Source of the DNA: Apostichopus japonicus
Taxonomy: Eukaryota; Echinodermata; Holothuroidea; Aspidochirotida; Stichopodidae
Assembly (NCBI RefSeq): GCF_037975245.1
Contig: NC_092578.1
Span: forward strand, 10,646,359 to 10,710,358
Reading direction: 5' to 3'
Length of the DNA: 64,000 nt
Position numbers and translations under genes: made by a program. Below are positions 1-11,400 of this stretch, in pieces. The notes under the pieces were generated by a model. The model was not told the DNA's origin. It ran no database searches and saw only the letters and a list, made by a program, of their open reading frames with translations. The stretch's first letter is position 1, and every line of letters starts with the position of its first letter.

Positions 1-905
1 TTAAACATGTGTGACTGGTACCAGACCATACTGGTATGCAGTATGTAAAATGTGGTGCGATTAAAGTAAGATATAACGAATGCAAAATTCTCTTGGGTAA
101 AACATGCTTAAGTTTTGAGAGAATGCCACAGCCCTTAGCAGTTTTAGTTGCAACATACTGTATGTGATTGTTCCATGTTAAACGGGAGTCAATATAAACA
201 CCTACAAACTTAGTGCAATCCACTCTTTGCAGACTCTCATTGTTCATTTTAAGATCTAGATTAACTTCATCAGCCTTATACGCTTACTGTTACTGAAAAC
301 GATATAGTTAGTTTTCCTGACGTTTATTGAAAGTTTGTTAGCAGTAAAACAATCATGAAACTTAACAAGTTCTAAGTTAATAATATGTTCCAAGACATTT
401 GGGTCATGACCAGTGAAAAAGACACTTGTATCGTCTGCGAGAAGGATCGTAGAGCATAGAGTAGAAACATTACTTATATCATTTATATATAAATAATAAA
501 AGTAGCCTGGATCTAAGATAGAGCCTTGAGGAACACCGCAGCGAATAGGATGACTTATAGACTTAGTATCGTTAAAACTTGTAAAATGGATTCTATTATT
601 AATGTAACCTGCATGTTATCCACTCAAGGAATTTTCCTATGATGCCATACTGATTAAGCTTATAAAGCAAAATATTGTGGTCGATGGTGTCAAACGCTTT
701 CGAAAGATCAAGAAAAATTCCAATTGAAATCTTATTATCTAGGGCATTGGACAACTTGTCAACTGCATCAGCAAGTGCCAGCTCCGTTGAGTGTTTAAGC
801 CTGAATCCATATTGACCATTATACAATACATTGTGATTGTTAATGAAGTTAAAAAGAGAAACTGGTCTATAGTTATCAAATTGTGTTGGGTCACCTTTCT
901 TGATA
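1..905 (-). pseudogene. non-LTR retrotransposon reverse transcriptase fragment (CR1/Jockey/L2-like)
   Basis: Read on the minus strand, the segment carries the ordered motifs of a non-LTR retrotransposon RT. A KKGDP...NYRPVSL block lies near 900-840, QYGFR followed by FLDLSKAFDTIDH near 815-675, CGVPQGSI near 545-520, LADDTS (the catalytic YADD equivalent) near 450-430, and NKLSINVRKT near 340-310. The copy is dead. A frameshift near 600 separates the KAFDTIDH part from the GVPQGS part, a stop occurs near 275, and about 25 residues between RPVSL and QYGFR are missing. The frame runs off the window at base 1, and its 5' side is cut at about 905, where an inverted-repeat element begins. The RT assignment is secure; the clade is inferred only from the FLDLSKAFDTIDH form. 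Confidence 0.88.
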
Positions 906-907
906 TG

Positions 908-2187
908 TGTGCTAGTTTTTTTCTCCCTTTCTATGCATGGTAGCTAGCCTACCACAACATTTTCCGAGCGTTTCGCTCGCCGCACTAGCGGCACTGTTTT
1001 GTTAACAGTCCTTTCATCGGCCAACTTCGTATGCATGGTAGTTAGCAACTACACAATTTTCAGTACGCTCACTAGCTGCACTTCTGCTGTCAGTGATACA
1101 GTAATACTTTGCACATTTTCCATGCTTCGCGTGCGTTTTCATCCTTGGTTTCACGTTTTAGGCTAAATCAGAAACCTTGAATCCCAACATGACCTATATA
1201 CGACTCCTAATGCAACCATTCTAAACACACGCCGTTTTGCTCGCGCTTTGAGCTCGCAATGGGTATCTTTGGCATGGTCATTAGAATGTTGCCCCCCCCC
1301 CCCCCCGCCCTGACACGAAAACATAGATACTCCACTGTTTGTAAGCTTAATTCAGGTAACTCATTGTTTCAACCAGAAGAACGGCAACTGTTTGAAGAAA
1401 GCTGAGGTGATACAAGTATCGAAGATACATTGATAAACTACATAATAGTGTTTACTAACCGTGTTAGAGCACTTAAAACAGTTACAAAACTGACGGCATA
1501 CAATCCCCGCCAAAAAATACACGGGACAAACCTCGCTCCCCATGCCAATGTTGGAAACTGCGAGACTTCACGACCAACATGTTAAAAGAATTGTCTGGTA
1601 GCCATTAGAAGTTACCTTAAAAAGCGATAACTAATTATCCAAACATGTTTTTCAAAATATGAGAACGCTAGTGTTGCGTTTGATAGAGAAACGATTTTTT
1701 AATCGTGTAGGATGGATATTTGAAGTATACTTTGAACAGTACAGAACGTGACGTCACCTTCGAAAATGCAGATTGCGACATAACCCACGCTCCATACAGT
1801 TCCTACAGTAATCACAACATAAACCGCGTTTGAATACAGATTAATTTCTTCCTTAATTTTCGGTGAAATTTCTTATAAATAATATATGTTTGAAAATCAT
1901 TAAGCCTGCATTATGTTTATCAAGAATGCATGGAATTAAGGATGAAAACACTCGCGAAGCGCGCGAACATCTGTTCTAGCGAGCTACCATGCATGCGAAA
2001 TGTGTAAAAATATCATAGTAGAAGTACATTTTGTGCGCGCAGAGAATTTGTAGTTGATACTACCATGCAAGGTCAACGAAATGAGCAAATATAAGGACTA
2101 TATGCCATTAATTAACAGTGCAGCTAATGCGCGCGGGAAATTCTGTGGTAGCTAGCGAACATGCATGCGAAAGGAGATAAAAGCTAT
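908..2187. mobile_element. foldback-like element with ~250-bp imperfect inverted arms
   Basis: The left arm (about 908-1160) and the reverse complement of the right arm (about 1935-2187) align along their length. Both share a T-rich start, CTCC(C)TTTC, GCATGGTAGCTAGC-like blocks, TACCACA, a GCGCGC/TCGCTC-rich block and GTTTTCATCC at the inner edge. The middle (1180-1930) is unrelated and contains a poly-C run near 1290. Further degenerate copies of the arm motif continue to about 2390. No transposase frame is present. The left edge coincides with the break in the retrotransposon RT, so this element probably inserted into it. No clear target duplication was found. Confidence 0.6.
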
Positions 2188-2492
2188 CAAAGTATCAACC
2201 TAGCTAGTGCACGCGATGCGTGCGAACTTTTCTCTGGTCTAGCCATCTATCATGCATTCAAATTGCGCAAAAATTAACACAGCATAAACGCTGAATATTT
2301 TAGTTGTCGCAAAATACACACGTGGATGCAAGCATATGGCCACTGATAAAGACGCTGTAAACGTTCGCAAAGCGGGCAAATTTTTGAGGTGATATTAACT
2401 GGAAAGATACTTGCAGGAAGTCATATACACCTGAACTCAATCCCTACCAAAATGTAACTTTTTAAACTTTGGATCGACTTGTGATTGATGGT

Positions 2493-2738
2493 CAGGGGCG
2501 TGTGCAGAAATTGCCACATGGGGGGGGGTCCAACATGTGATGAAAAGTAGTGATCGTCGTCCTGGGTGAGGGTTCTACGTGGAGGGGGGTGTCCCCTCCC
2601 CTTTTAGAGATATTGTAATAAGGAAGTTTGCATAGATGCAAACTGGTGCAATATTTTGCCATCTTTTGTAGTAAATTATCTTCATTATTTAGCCAACATT
2701 TTCGAGCAGGCCATCCCCCCTCCCTGCACCCGCCCCTG
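2493..2738. mobile_element. short MITE with CAGGGGCG termini
   Basis: The left end starts CAGGGGCGTGTGCAG and the right end is CTGCACCCGCCCCTG, an imperfect terminal inverted repeat. Direct ATGGT copies flank both sides (2488-2492 and 2739-2743). The ends resemble hAT-type MITEs, but an 8-bp duplication cannot be shown. The interior is G/C-run rich and non-coding. Confidence 0.6.
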
Positions 2739-2896
2739 ATGGTGCATTCAACAGTAGTATACTTCCTTAAGTCATGGGCGTGAAAAATACTGATGGTGTT
2801 CTTTTATTCAATAGTATCATGTAGTCTATTATACTGTTTATCATCTTTGTGATATCTTTTTTACATGCTATTTGAAAGGATTGCCTAGCAAAGAAC

Positions 2897-3045
2897 CAGT
2901 GGCATAGTTAGGGGCGCAAGGGGATAGGGGCGCCAAAATGTGGTTTGGGCCCATATAAACTGTACTAACAAATTTGACAGGGGGCACCAAAAGCGAAGTT
3001 TGCCCCTCCCTGCCCCGATCGCCAATAATGCTCAATACGCTACTT
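2897..3045. mobile_element. decayed hAT-like MITE
   Basis: The left end CAGTGGCATAGTTA matches the CAGTGGCGTAG end seen in other elements of this window. The right end near 3033-3045 is a degenerate complement. The flanks CAAAGAAC (2889-2896) and CAAAGACT (3046-3053) agree at 6 of 8 positions. Non-coding. Confidence 0.45.
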
Positions 3046-3157
3046 CAAAGACTTGAAGTTTAACTACTACCTCGCGTTCTCAAAGTTAATCACTGAAGCT
3101 GCATAAAGAACTACCATACTACAGTATATTAAAGCGGTAATGACAGACAACATAATC

Positions 3158-3300
3158 CGGGGGAATTTGCCATGGTTGGGAATTGTCCGGAGCGGCAATT
3201 CTCCGGGGGCAATTGTCAGGGTTGACAATTGTCAGGATTGGGAATTGTCCAGGTGGGAATTGTCCGAGGGGGAATCGTCCGGGGGGGGGGGTTGTCTGGG
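3158..3300. repeat. GC-rich tandem repeat, 14-16 bp period
   Basis: Seven GGGAATTGTCC-like units occur with AATT/AATC at 3181, 3197, 3211, 3227, 3243, 3258 and 3273, ending in a G run. The frames open on both strands here simply follow the repeat. Confidence 0.75.
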
Positions 3301-3309
3301 CACCGTTTT

Positions 3310-4820
3310 GTTTACCCTCGTGCACCTACCATAGGTGACCCGAGACACGAATATTCAGGAACATTCACAACCGTTGCTCTGGATCTTGTAGGAGCAATAA
3401 GTTAGTAAGGAAAATATATATGGTACTTATCTTTTGAAATTGAATAGGTGAAATCACTCGTGGCAACTTTTTGGATTATTTAGAACTTCCACTGATATTT
3501 TAATCTCTGTAAAGTATGAGCATTAACCTCTCCGTGTTTGATCATTGTTGTGATCATCGCTCAGTGTGGCTGTTGTGGGTAGGCTCAATTATTTAATAAT
3601 ATATATAAGTTATATATAAATAACAGTGCATAAACTGTTAGACACAATGCTAGTATTACACTCGCAATCTGCATAGTGGTTTGCACGCGATCATGTTAGT
3701 TTCGCTGAAAGATCTGATTAACAAGGGCATGTCCTACTAATCTTGGTCGTTTCAGTGAGCTGCCGTTTGACCACCCTTTAGGAGAGTGTCCCCGGTCTGC
3801 CTTTTTCTTTATGGGTGAACGCGCTAATTTGCACTATACGTTAGTACTACTTTTCGTTCAGTTTGTCAACGTGCATGCTTGACCAAAGATTCCACTTGTG
3901 CAGTATCAACAAACAAGAAACATGCTTCAGAAAACACAAATCGCATGTAGGGAAATTGAAGGTCAATGGAAAAACAAGTCTTTTATGGTTGTTACTATCA
4001 TACCACTGTTTGTATTTAGTTATTAAAGCGCCTAGATAGTGTATCCTTTAAAATTTCGAAGAACTAGGTACGACTGACTTGAGAGCATCCGCTGACACTT
4101 TGCTCGCCGTTGGGGGAGCCTTTTAGAGTTGCAGTATTTAATGATCTATCGGCGAAACCGATTTATGTACAAAGTTTGAATTAAAACGGTTAACTTATAT
4201 ATGCACATTGAGTGTACGTAAGACAGTAACTGACCATTAATAGCTAAACGTATTTGAACTGAATTCTGTACTATCTTCAATCCTTTAGATCATTCGAAGC
4301 AGGCGAACATACAAGAAATGCTGAAAATTCGTTGAGCTTGGCTTTATATGAGAGGTACCATTTAAAACAAATACATGCCATATATGCTAAATATACAGAT
4401 TCGAGTAACACACAAGTATGGAAGAACGTTTAAATGTAACGTTCAGTATGTAACTAAGTCCTTTATTGTTTATCGTTATTACCGGTACAGATCGCAACAT
4501 ATTGAAGGCTACCTTGAACACTCCTTACATTTGTAAATGGTAAAGTTCCATGAATGAAAATTAAATTTAAAATCACCAAGAAGTATACTGCTTACTTAAT
4601 TTACTTTGACTACAGTTATTAAAGAATTTTTAGTCAAATTATTATATTTTTGTTTTGGTTGACAAAATGAAACAAAAGCGAAGATTATATATTCATATTA
4701 CTTTAATATGATTTGCAACTACGAATCCTGTCTTACTTGTCCAAAGATTAGGAAAGCATTTGCCTTGCTCTTGCTTGCTCTTACGGATGTTGGTTGAAAC
4801 TATCTTGCCGCCAACTTCAG
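3310..4820. other. no recognisable feature; upstream region of the giant repeat gene
   Basis: AT-rich single-copy-looking DNA. I see no convincing coding exon or repeat. The promoter and first exon(s) of the giant repeat gene should lie here or further upstream but cannot be fixed by eye. A short frame from 4709 with a leucine-rich stretch (AFALLLLALTDV) looks like a signal-peptide core and could splice in phase 1 through a weak GTTGAA donor at about 4793, but this is speculative. Confidence 0.4.
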
Positions 4821-4892
4821 TGATTACCGGCTGTTTGACTGAAGGTTTTCCTACCAATGAATACACTCCCAAGGACTTTCTTGAAGCCTGTC
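4821..4892 (+). CDS. predicted 72-bp exon upstream of the giant exon
   Basis: A strong acceptor (pyrimidine-rich tract ending CTTCAG at 4820) and a consensus donor (GTAAGT at 4893) bound a 72-bp segment open in one frame. It starts and ends in phase 1, which matches the phase of the acceptor at 5483, and encodes roughly GCLTEGFPTNEYTPKDFLEA with a cysteine at each end. No domain is recognised. Support is splice signals plus phase only; an RNA read joining 4892 to 5484 would prove it. Confidence 0.5.
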
Positions 4893-5483
4893 GTAAGTTC
4901 CTAAATCTTTTGAAAGTAAAGTAGGACAGTCGGAACGTATAAGAACAATATCATTCACTCAACTTTATCACTGCAAGTTAGGAATGATGTTACATCAAAC
5001 AATATGGCTGTCACTGATTAATAATAAAGTTGCATTGTGTGTTTAACTCATATAACCTCCGCAAAATGTGTAAGATGCTAGACTCAAAATGTTTTGGGCT
5101 CTAAAATAATTATATATTGAATATATGCGACTACTTGACAATAATCCCTGCACGAATATCATCCCCGTTTGCGTTTGCAATTTGGAATTGTTACAAGCTG
5201 AAGGAACTTTCAATCACCTCATTGCATGGCGAGTAAGTTTGTCTTTTACTATACTGCCAGAAATACCGTCAAGGGCCAATTAAAACAAAAACTGCAACGC
5301 AAGTCATCTTCAATACCTGAATCGAACTGTTGGCCCATGCAAACGGTTCAATTCAGACCAAAAAACAAACATTTAAATCTATATACTTTTGTTCTACCAG
5401 CCTGCACTGAAAGCATTCAGTGGTTCACGTCTACATCCCAAAACACTAAGCAATGCATCTGAAATTTGTTTTCCTTGTAACAG

Positions 5484-8400
5484 ATAACCCAAATATCACA
5501 GCTGATCAGCAACAAAGGCTGTCTACAGTTGTACCTAACGAAGATAATATTACGGTCACAACGGAAATAATAAAATTTACCACCGATGACAAAAACGAAC
5601 GTCAAAAACGGGATCTTGGTCGGTTCCCAAGAGATGACATCAACGAAATTGAACTAGGCGATGACAAATCTCAGGAAAGCAACTTCGAAGAAGCTGGCGA
5701 AGAGATAAGTGTAGTAACTGTCAGGGAAATACTTCAAAAGAAAACAGCTGAGATGGCTGCAAAATTAGCAGAAATTCAACGCAGAAAAGACGAAATAATT
5801 CAACTAAGGGATACATTAGTACAACTGAGGGAAGAGGATATTCCACCAGGAGCTGATGGAAGAAAAGAATATAACGAAAGAGTAAAAGTATTAACACAAG
5901 AAATGAAGAACAAAAGGAGCGCAATCAGTGAGGCTAGCAATCAGATGAACATATTACAAGAAGAAATAAACAGTCTTGAGGAGAAACTTGGAGGTGAAAC
6001 AAGGGTAGTCAAAGATCGTCTTTCAGAGGCAGGTAACGAAAAAACGAATGCTGTACCAGACGAAGTCGACATCGTTGTAAACAGTGGTGAAGAGGATTAC
6101 GATGCAGATTCATCGGATCAGAGAAAAGACGTACCTGCAATATTGGTCAAAACCCGCAAAGAGGAAACAGCAAATGGCCATGACAAATCTCAGGAAAGCA
6201 ACTTCGAAGAAGCTGGCGAAGAGATAAGTGTAGTAACTGTTAGGGAAATACTTCAAGAGAAAACAGCTGAGATGGCTGCAAAATTAGCAAAAATTCAACG
6301 CAGAAAAGACGAAATAATTCAACTAAGGGAGACAATAGTACAACTGATGGAAGAGGATATTCCACCAGGAGCTGATGGAAGAAAAGAATATAACGAAAGA
6401 GTAAAAGTATTAACCCAGAAAATGAAGAACAAGAGGAGCGCAATCAGTGAGGCTAAAAATCAGATGAATATATTACAAGAAGAAATAAACAGTCTTGAGG
6501 AGAAACTGGGAGGTGAAACAAGGGTAATCAAAGATCGTCTTTCAGATGCAGGTAACGAAAAAACGAATGCTGTACCAGACGAAGTCGACATTGTTGTAAA
6601 CAATGGTGAAGAGGATTACGTTGCAGTTTCATCGCATCAGACAAAAGACATACCTGCAATATTGGTCAAAACCCGCAAAGAGGAAACAGCAGATGGCCAT
6701 GACAAATCTCAGGAAAGCAACTTCGAAGAAGCTGGCAAAGAGATAAGTGTAGTAACTGTCAGGGAAATACTTCAAGAGAAAACAGCTGAGATGGCTGCAA
6801 AATTAGCAAAAATTCAACGCAGAAAAGACGAAATAATTCAACTAAGGGAGACAATAGTACAACTGATGGAAGAGGATATTCCACCAGGAGCTGATGGAAG
6901 AAAAGAATATAACGAAAGACTAAAAGTATTAACCCAGAAAATGAAGAACAAGAGGAGCGCAATCAGTGAGGCTAAAAATCAGATGAATATATTACAAGAA
7001 GAAATAAACAGTCTTGAGGAGAAACTGGGAGGTGAAACAAGGGTAGTCAAAGATCGTCTTTCAGATGCAGGTAACGAAAAAACGAATGCTGTACCAGACG
7101 AAGTCGACATTGTTGTAAACAATGGTGAAGAGGATTACGTTGCAGTTTCATCGCATCAGACAAAAGACATACCTGCAATATTGGTCAAAACCCGCAAAGA
7201 GGAAACAGCAGATGGCCATGACAAATCTCAGGAAAGCAACTTCGAAGAAGCTGGCGAAGAGATAAGTGTAGTAACTGTCAGGGAAATACTTCAAGAGAAA
7301 ACAGCTGAGATGGCTGCAAAATTAGCAGAAATTCAACGCAGAAAAGACGAAATAATTCAATTAAGGGAGACATTAGTACAACTGAGGGAAGAGGATATTC
7401 CACCAGGAGCTGATGGAAGAAGAGAATATAACGAAAGACTAAAAGTATTAACACAGAAAATGAAGATAAAGAGGAGCGCAATCAGTGAGGCTAAAAATCA
7501 GATGAATATATTACAAGAAGAAATAAACAGTCTTGAGGAGAAACTGGGAGGTGAAACAAGGGTAGTCAAAGATCGTCTTTCAGATGCAGGTAACGAAAAA
7601 ACGAATGCTGTACCAGACGAAGTCGACATTGTTGTAAACAATGGTGAAGAGGATTACGTTGCAGTTTCATCGCATCAGACAAAAGACATACCTGCAATAT
7701 TGGTCAAAACCCGCAAAGAGGAAACAGCAGATGGCCATGACAAATCTCAGGAAAGCAACTTCGAAGAAGCTGGCGAAGAGATAAGTGTAGTAACTGTCAG
7801 GGAAATACTTCAAGAGAAAACAGCTGAGATGGCTGCAAAATTAGCAGAAATTCAACGCAGAAAAGACGAAATAATTCAATTAAGGGAGACATTAGTACAA
7901 CTGAGGGAAGAGGATATTCCACCAGGAGCTGATGGAAGAAGAGAATATAACGAAAGACTAAAAGTATTAACACAGAAAATGAAGAACAAGAGGAGCGCAA
8001 TCAGTGAGGCTAAAAATCAGATGAATATATTACAAGAAGAAATAAACAGTCTTGAGGAGAAACGTCAAAAACGGGATCTTGGTCGGTTCCCAAGAGATGA
8101 CATCAACGAAATTGAACTAGGCGATGACAAATCTCAGGAAAGCAACTTCGAAGAAGCTGGCGAAGAGATAAGTGTAGTAACTGTTAGGGAAATACTTCAA
8201 GAGAAAACAGCTGAGATGGCTGCAAAATTAGCAGAAATTCAACGCAGAAAAGACGAAATAATTCAACTAAGGGAATCATTAGTACAACTGAGGGAAGAGG
8301 ATATTCCACCAGGAGCTGATGGAAGAAGAGAATATAACGAAAGACTAAAAGTATTAACACAGGAAATGAAGAACAAAAGGAGCGCAATCAGTGAGGCTAG

Positions 8401-11400
8401 CAATCAGATGAATATATTACAAGAAGAAATAAACAGTCTTGAGGAGAAACTTGGAGGTGAAACAAGGGTAGTCAAAGATCGTCTTTCAGAGGCAGGTAAC
8501 GAAAAAACGAATGCTGTACCAGACGAAGTCGATATTGTTGTAAACAATGGTGAAGAGGATTACGATGCAGATTCATCGTATCAGACAAAAGACATACCTG
8601 CAATATTGTTCAAAACCCGCAAAGAGGAAACAGCAAATGGCCATGACAAATCTCAGGAAAGCAACTTCAAAGAAGCTGGCGAAGAGATAAGTGTAGTAAC
8701 TGTCAGGGAAATACTTCAAGAGAAAACAGCTGAGATGGCTGCAAAATTAGCAGAAATTCAACGCAGAAAAGACGAAATAATTCAACTAAGGGATACATTA
8801 GTACAACTGAGGGAAGAGGATATTCCACCAGGAGCTGATGGAAGAAGAGAATATAACGAAAGACTAAAAGTATTAACACAGAAAATGAAGAACAAAAGGA
8901 GCGCAATCAGTGAGGCTAGCAATCAGATGAATATATTACAAGAAGAAATAAACAGTCTTGAGGAGAAACTTGGAAGTGAAACAAGGGTAGTCAAAGATCG
9001 TCTTTCAGAGGCAGGTAACGAAAAAACGAATGCTGTACCAGACGAAGTCGATATTGTTGTAAACAATGGTGAAGAGGATTACGTTGCAGATTCATCGGAT
9101 CAGAGAAAAGACGTACCTGCAATATTGGTCAAAACCCGCAAAGAGGAAACAGCAGATGGCCATGACAAATCTCAGGAAAGCAACTACGAAGAAGCTGGCG
9201 AAGAGATAAGTGTAGTAACTGTCAGGGAAATACTTCAAGAGAAAACAGCTGAGATGGCTGCAAAATTAGCAGAAATTCAACGCAGAAAAGACGAAATAAT
9301 TCAACTAAGGGATACATTAGTACAACTGAGGGAAGAGGATATTCCACCAGGAGCTGATGGAAGAAAAGAATATAACGAAAGAGTAAAAGTATTAACACAA
9401 GAAATGAAGAACAAGAGGAGCGCAATCAGTGAGGCTAGCAATCAGATGAATATATTACAAGAAGAAATAAACAGTCTTGAGGAGAAACTTGGAAGTGAAA
9501 CAAGGGTAGTCAAAGATCGTCTTTCAGAGGCAGGTAACGAAAAAACGAATGCTGTACCAGACGAAGTCGATATTGTTGTAAACAATGGTGAAGAGGATTA
9601 CGTTGCAGATTCATCGGATCAGAGAAAAGACGTACCTGCAATATTGGTCAAAACCCGCAAAGAGGAAACAGCAGATGGCCATGACAAATCTCAGGAAAGC
9701 AACTACGAAGAAGCTGGCAAAGAGATAAGTGTAGTAACTGTCAGGGAAATACTTCAAGAGAAAACAGCTGAGATGGCTGCAAAATTAGCAGAAATTCAAC
9801 GCAGAAAAGACGAAATAATTCAACTAAGGGATACATTAGTACAACTGAGGGAAGAGGATATTCCACCAGGAGCTGATGGAAGAAGAGAATATAACGAAAG
9901 ACTAAAAGTATTAACACAGGAAATGAAGAACAAAAGGAGCGCAATCAGTGAGGCTAGCAATCAGATGAATATATTACAAGAAGAAATAAACAGTCTTGAG
10001 GAGAAACTGGGAGGTGAAACAAGGGTAGTCAAAGATCGTCTTTCAGAGGCAGGTAACGAAAAAACGAATGCTGTACCAGACGAAGTCGATATTGTTGTAA
10101 ACAATGGTGAAGAGGATTACGTTGCAGATTCATCGTATCAGACAAAAGACATACCTGCAATATTGGTCAAAACCCGCAAAGAGGAAACAGCAGATGGCCA
10201 TGACAAATCTCAGGAAAGCAACTACGAAGAAGCTGGCGAAGAGATAAGTGTAGTAACTGTTAGGGAAATACTTCAAGAGAAAACAGCTGAGATGGCTGCA
10301 AAATTAGCAGAAATTCAACGCAGAAAAGACGAAATAATTCAACTAAGGGATACATTAGTACAACTGAGGGAAGAGGATATTCCACCAGGAGCTGATGGAA
10401 GAAGAGAATATAACGAAAGACTAAAAGTATTAACACAGGAAATGAAGAACAAAAGGAGCGCAATCAGTGAGGCTAGCAATCAGATGAATATGTTACAAGA
10501 AGAAATAAACAGTCTTGAGGAGAAACTGGGAGGTGAAACAAGGGTAGTCAAAGATCGTCTTTCAGAGGCAGGTAACGAAAAAACGAATGCTGTACCAGAC
10601 GAAGTCGATATTGTTGTAAACAATGGTGAAGAGGATTACGTTGCAGATTCATCGTATCAGACAAAAGACATACCTGCAATATTGGTCAAAACCCGCAAAG
10701 AGGAAACAGCAGATGGCCATGACAAATCTCAGGAAAGCAACTACGAAGAAGCTGGCGAAGAGATAAGTGTAGTAACTGTCAGGGAAATACTTCAAGAGAA
10801 AACAGCTGAGATGGCTGCAAAATTAGCAGAAATTCAACGCAGAAAAGACGAAATAATTCAACTAAGGGATACATTAGTACAACTGAGGGAAGAGGATATT
10901 CCACCAGGAGCTGATGGAAGAAGAGAATATAACGAAAGACTAAAAGTATTAACACAAGAAATGAAGAACAAAAGGAGCGCAATCAGTGAGGCTAGCAATC
11001 AGATGAATATATTACAAGAAGAAATAAACAGTCTTGAGGAGAAACTGGGAGGTGAAACAAGGGTAGTCAAAGATCGTCTTTCAGAGGCAGGTAACGAAAA
11101 AACGAATGCTGTACCAGACGAAGTCGATATTGTTGTAAACAATGGTGAAGAGGATTACGTTGCAGATTCATCGTATCAGACAAAAGACATACCTGCAATA
11201 TTGGTCAAAACCCGCAAAGAGGAAACAGCAGATGGCCATGACAAATCTCAGGAAAGCAACTACGAAGAAGCTGGCGAAGAGATAAGTGTAGTAACTGTTA
11301 GGGAAATACTTCAAGAGAAAACAGCTGAGATGGCTGCAAAATTAGCAGAAATTCAACGCAGAAAAGACGAAATAATTCAACTAAGGGATACATTAGTACA

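Noticed and set aside
5226-5462. Plus-strand 78-codon frame just before the giant exon
   Set aside because: It ends in another frame, overlaps the intron's pyrimidine tract and has no motif.
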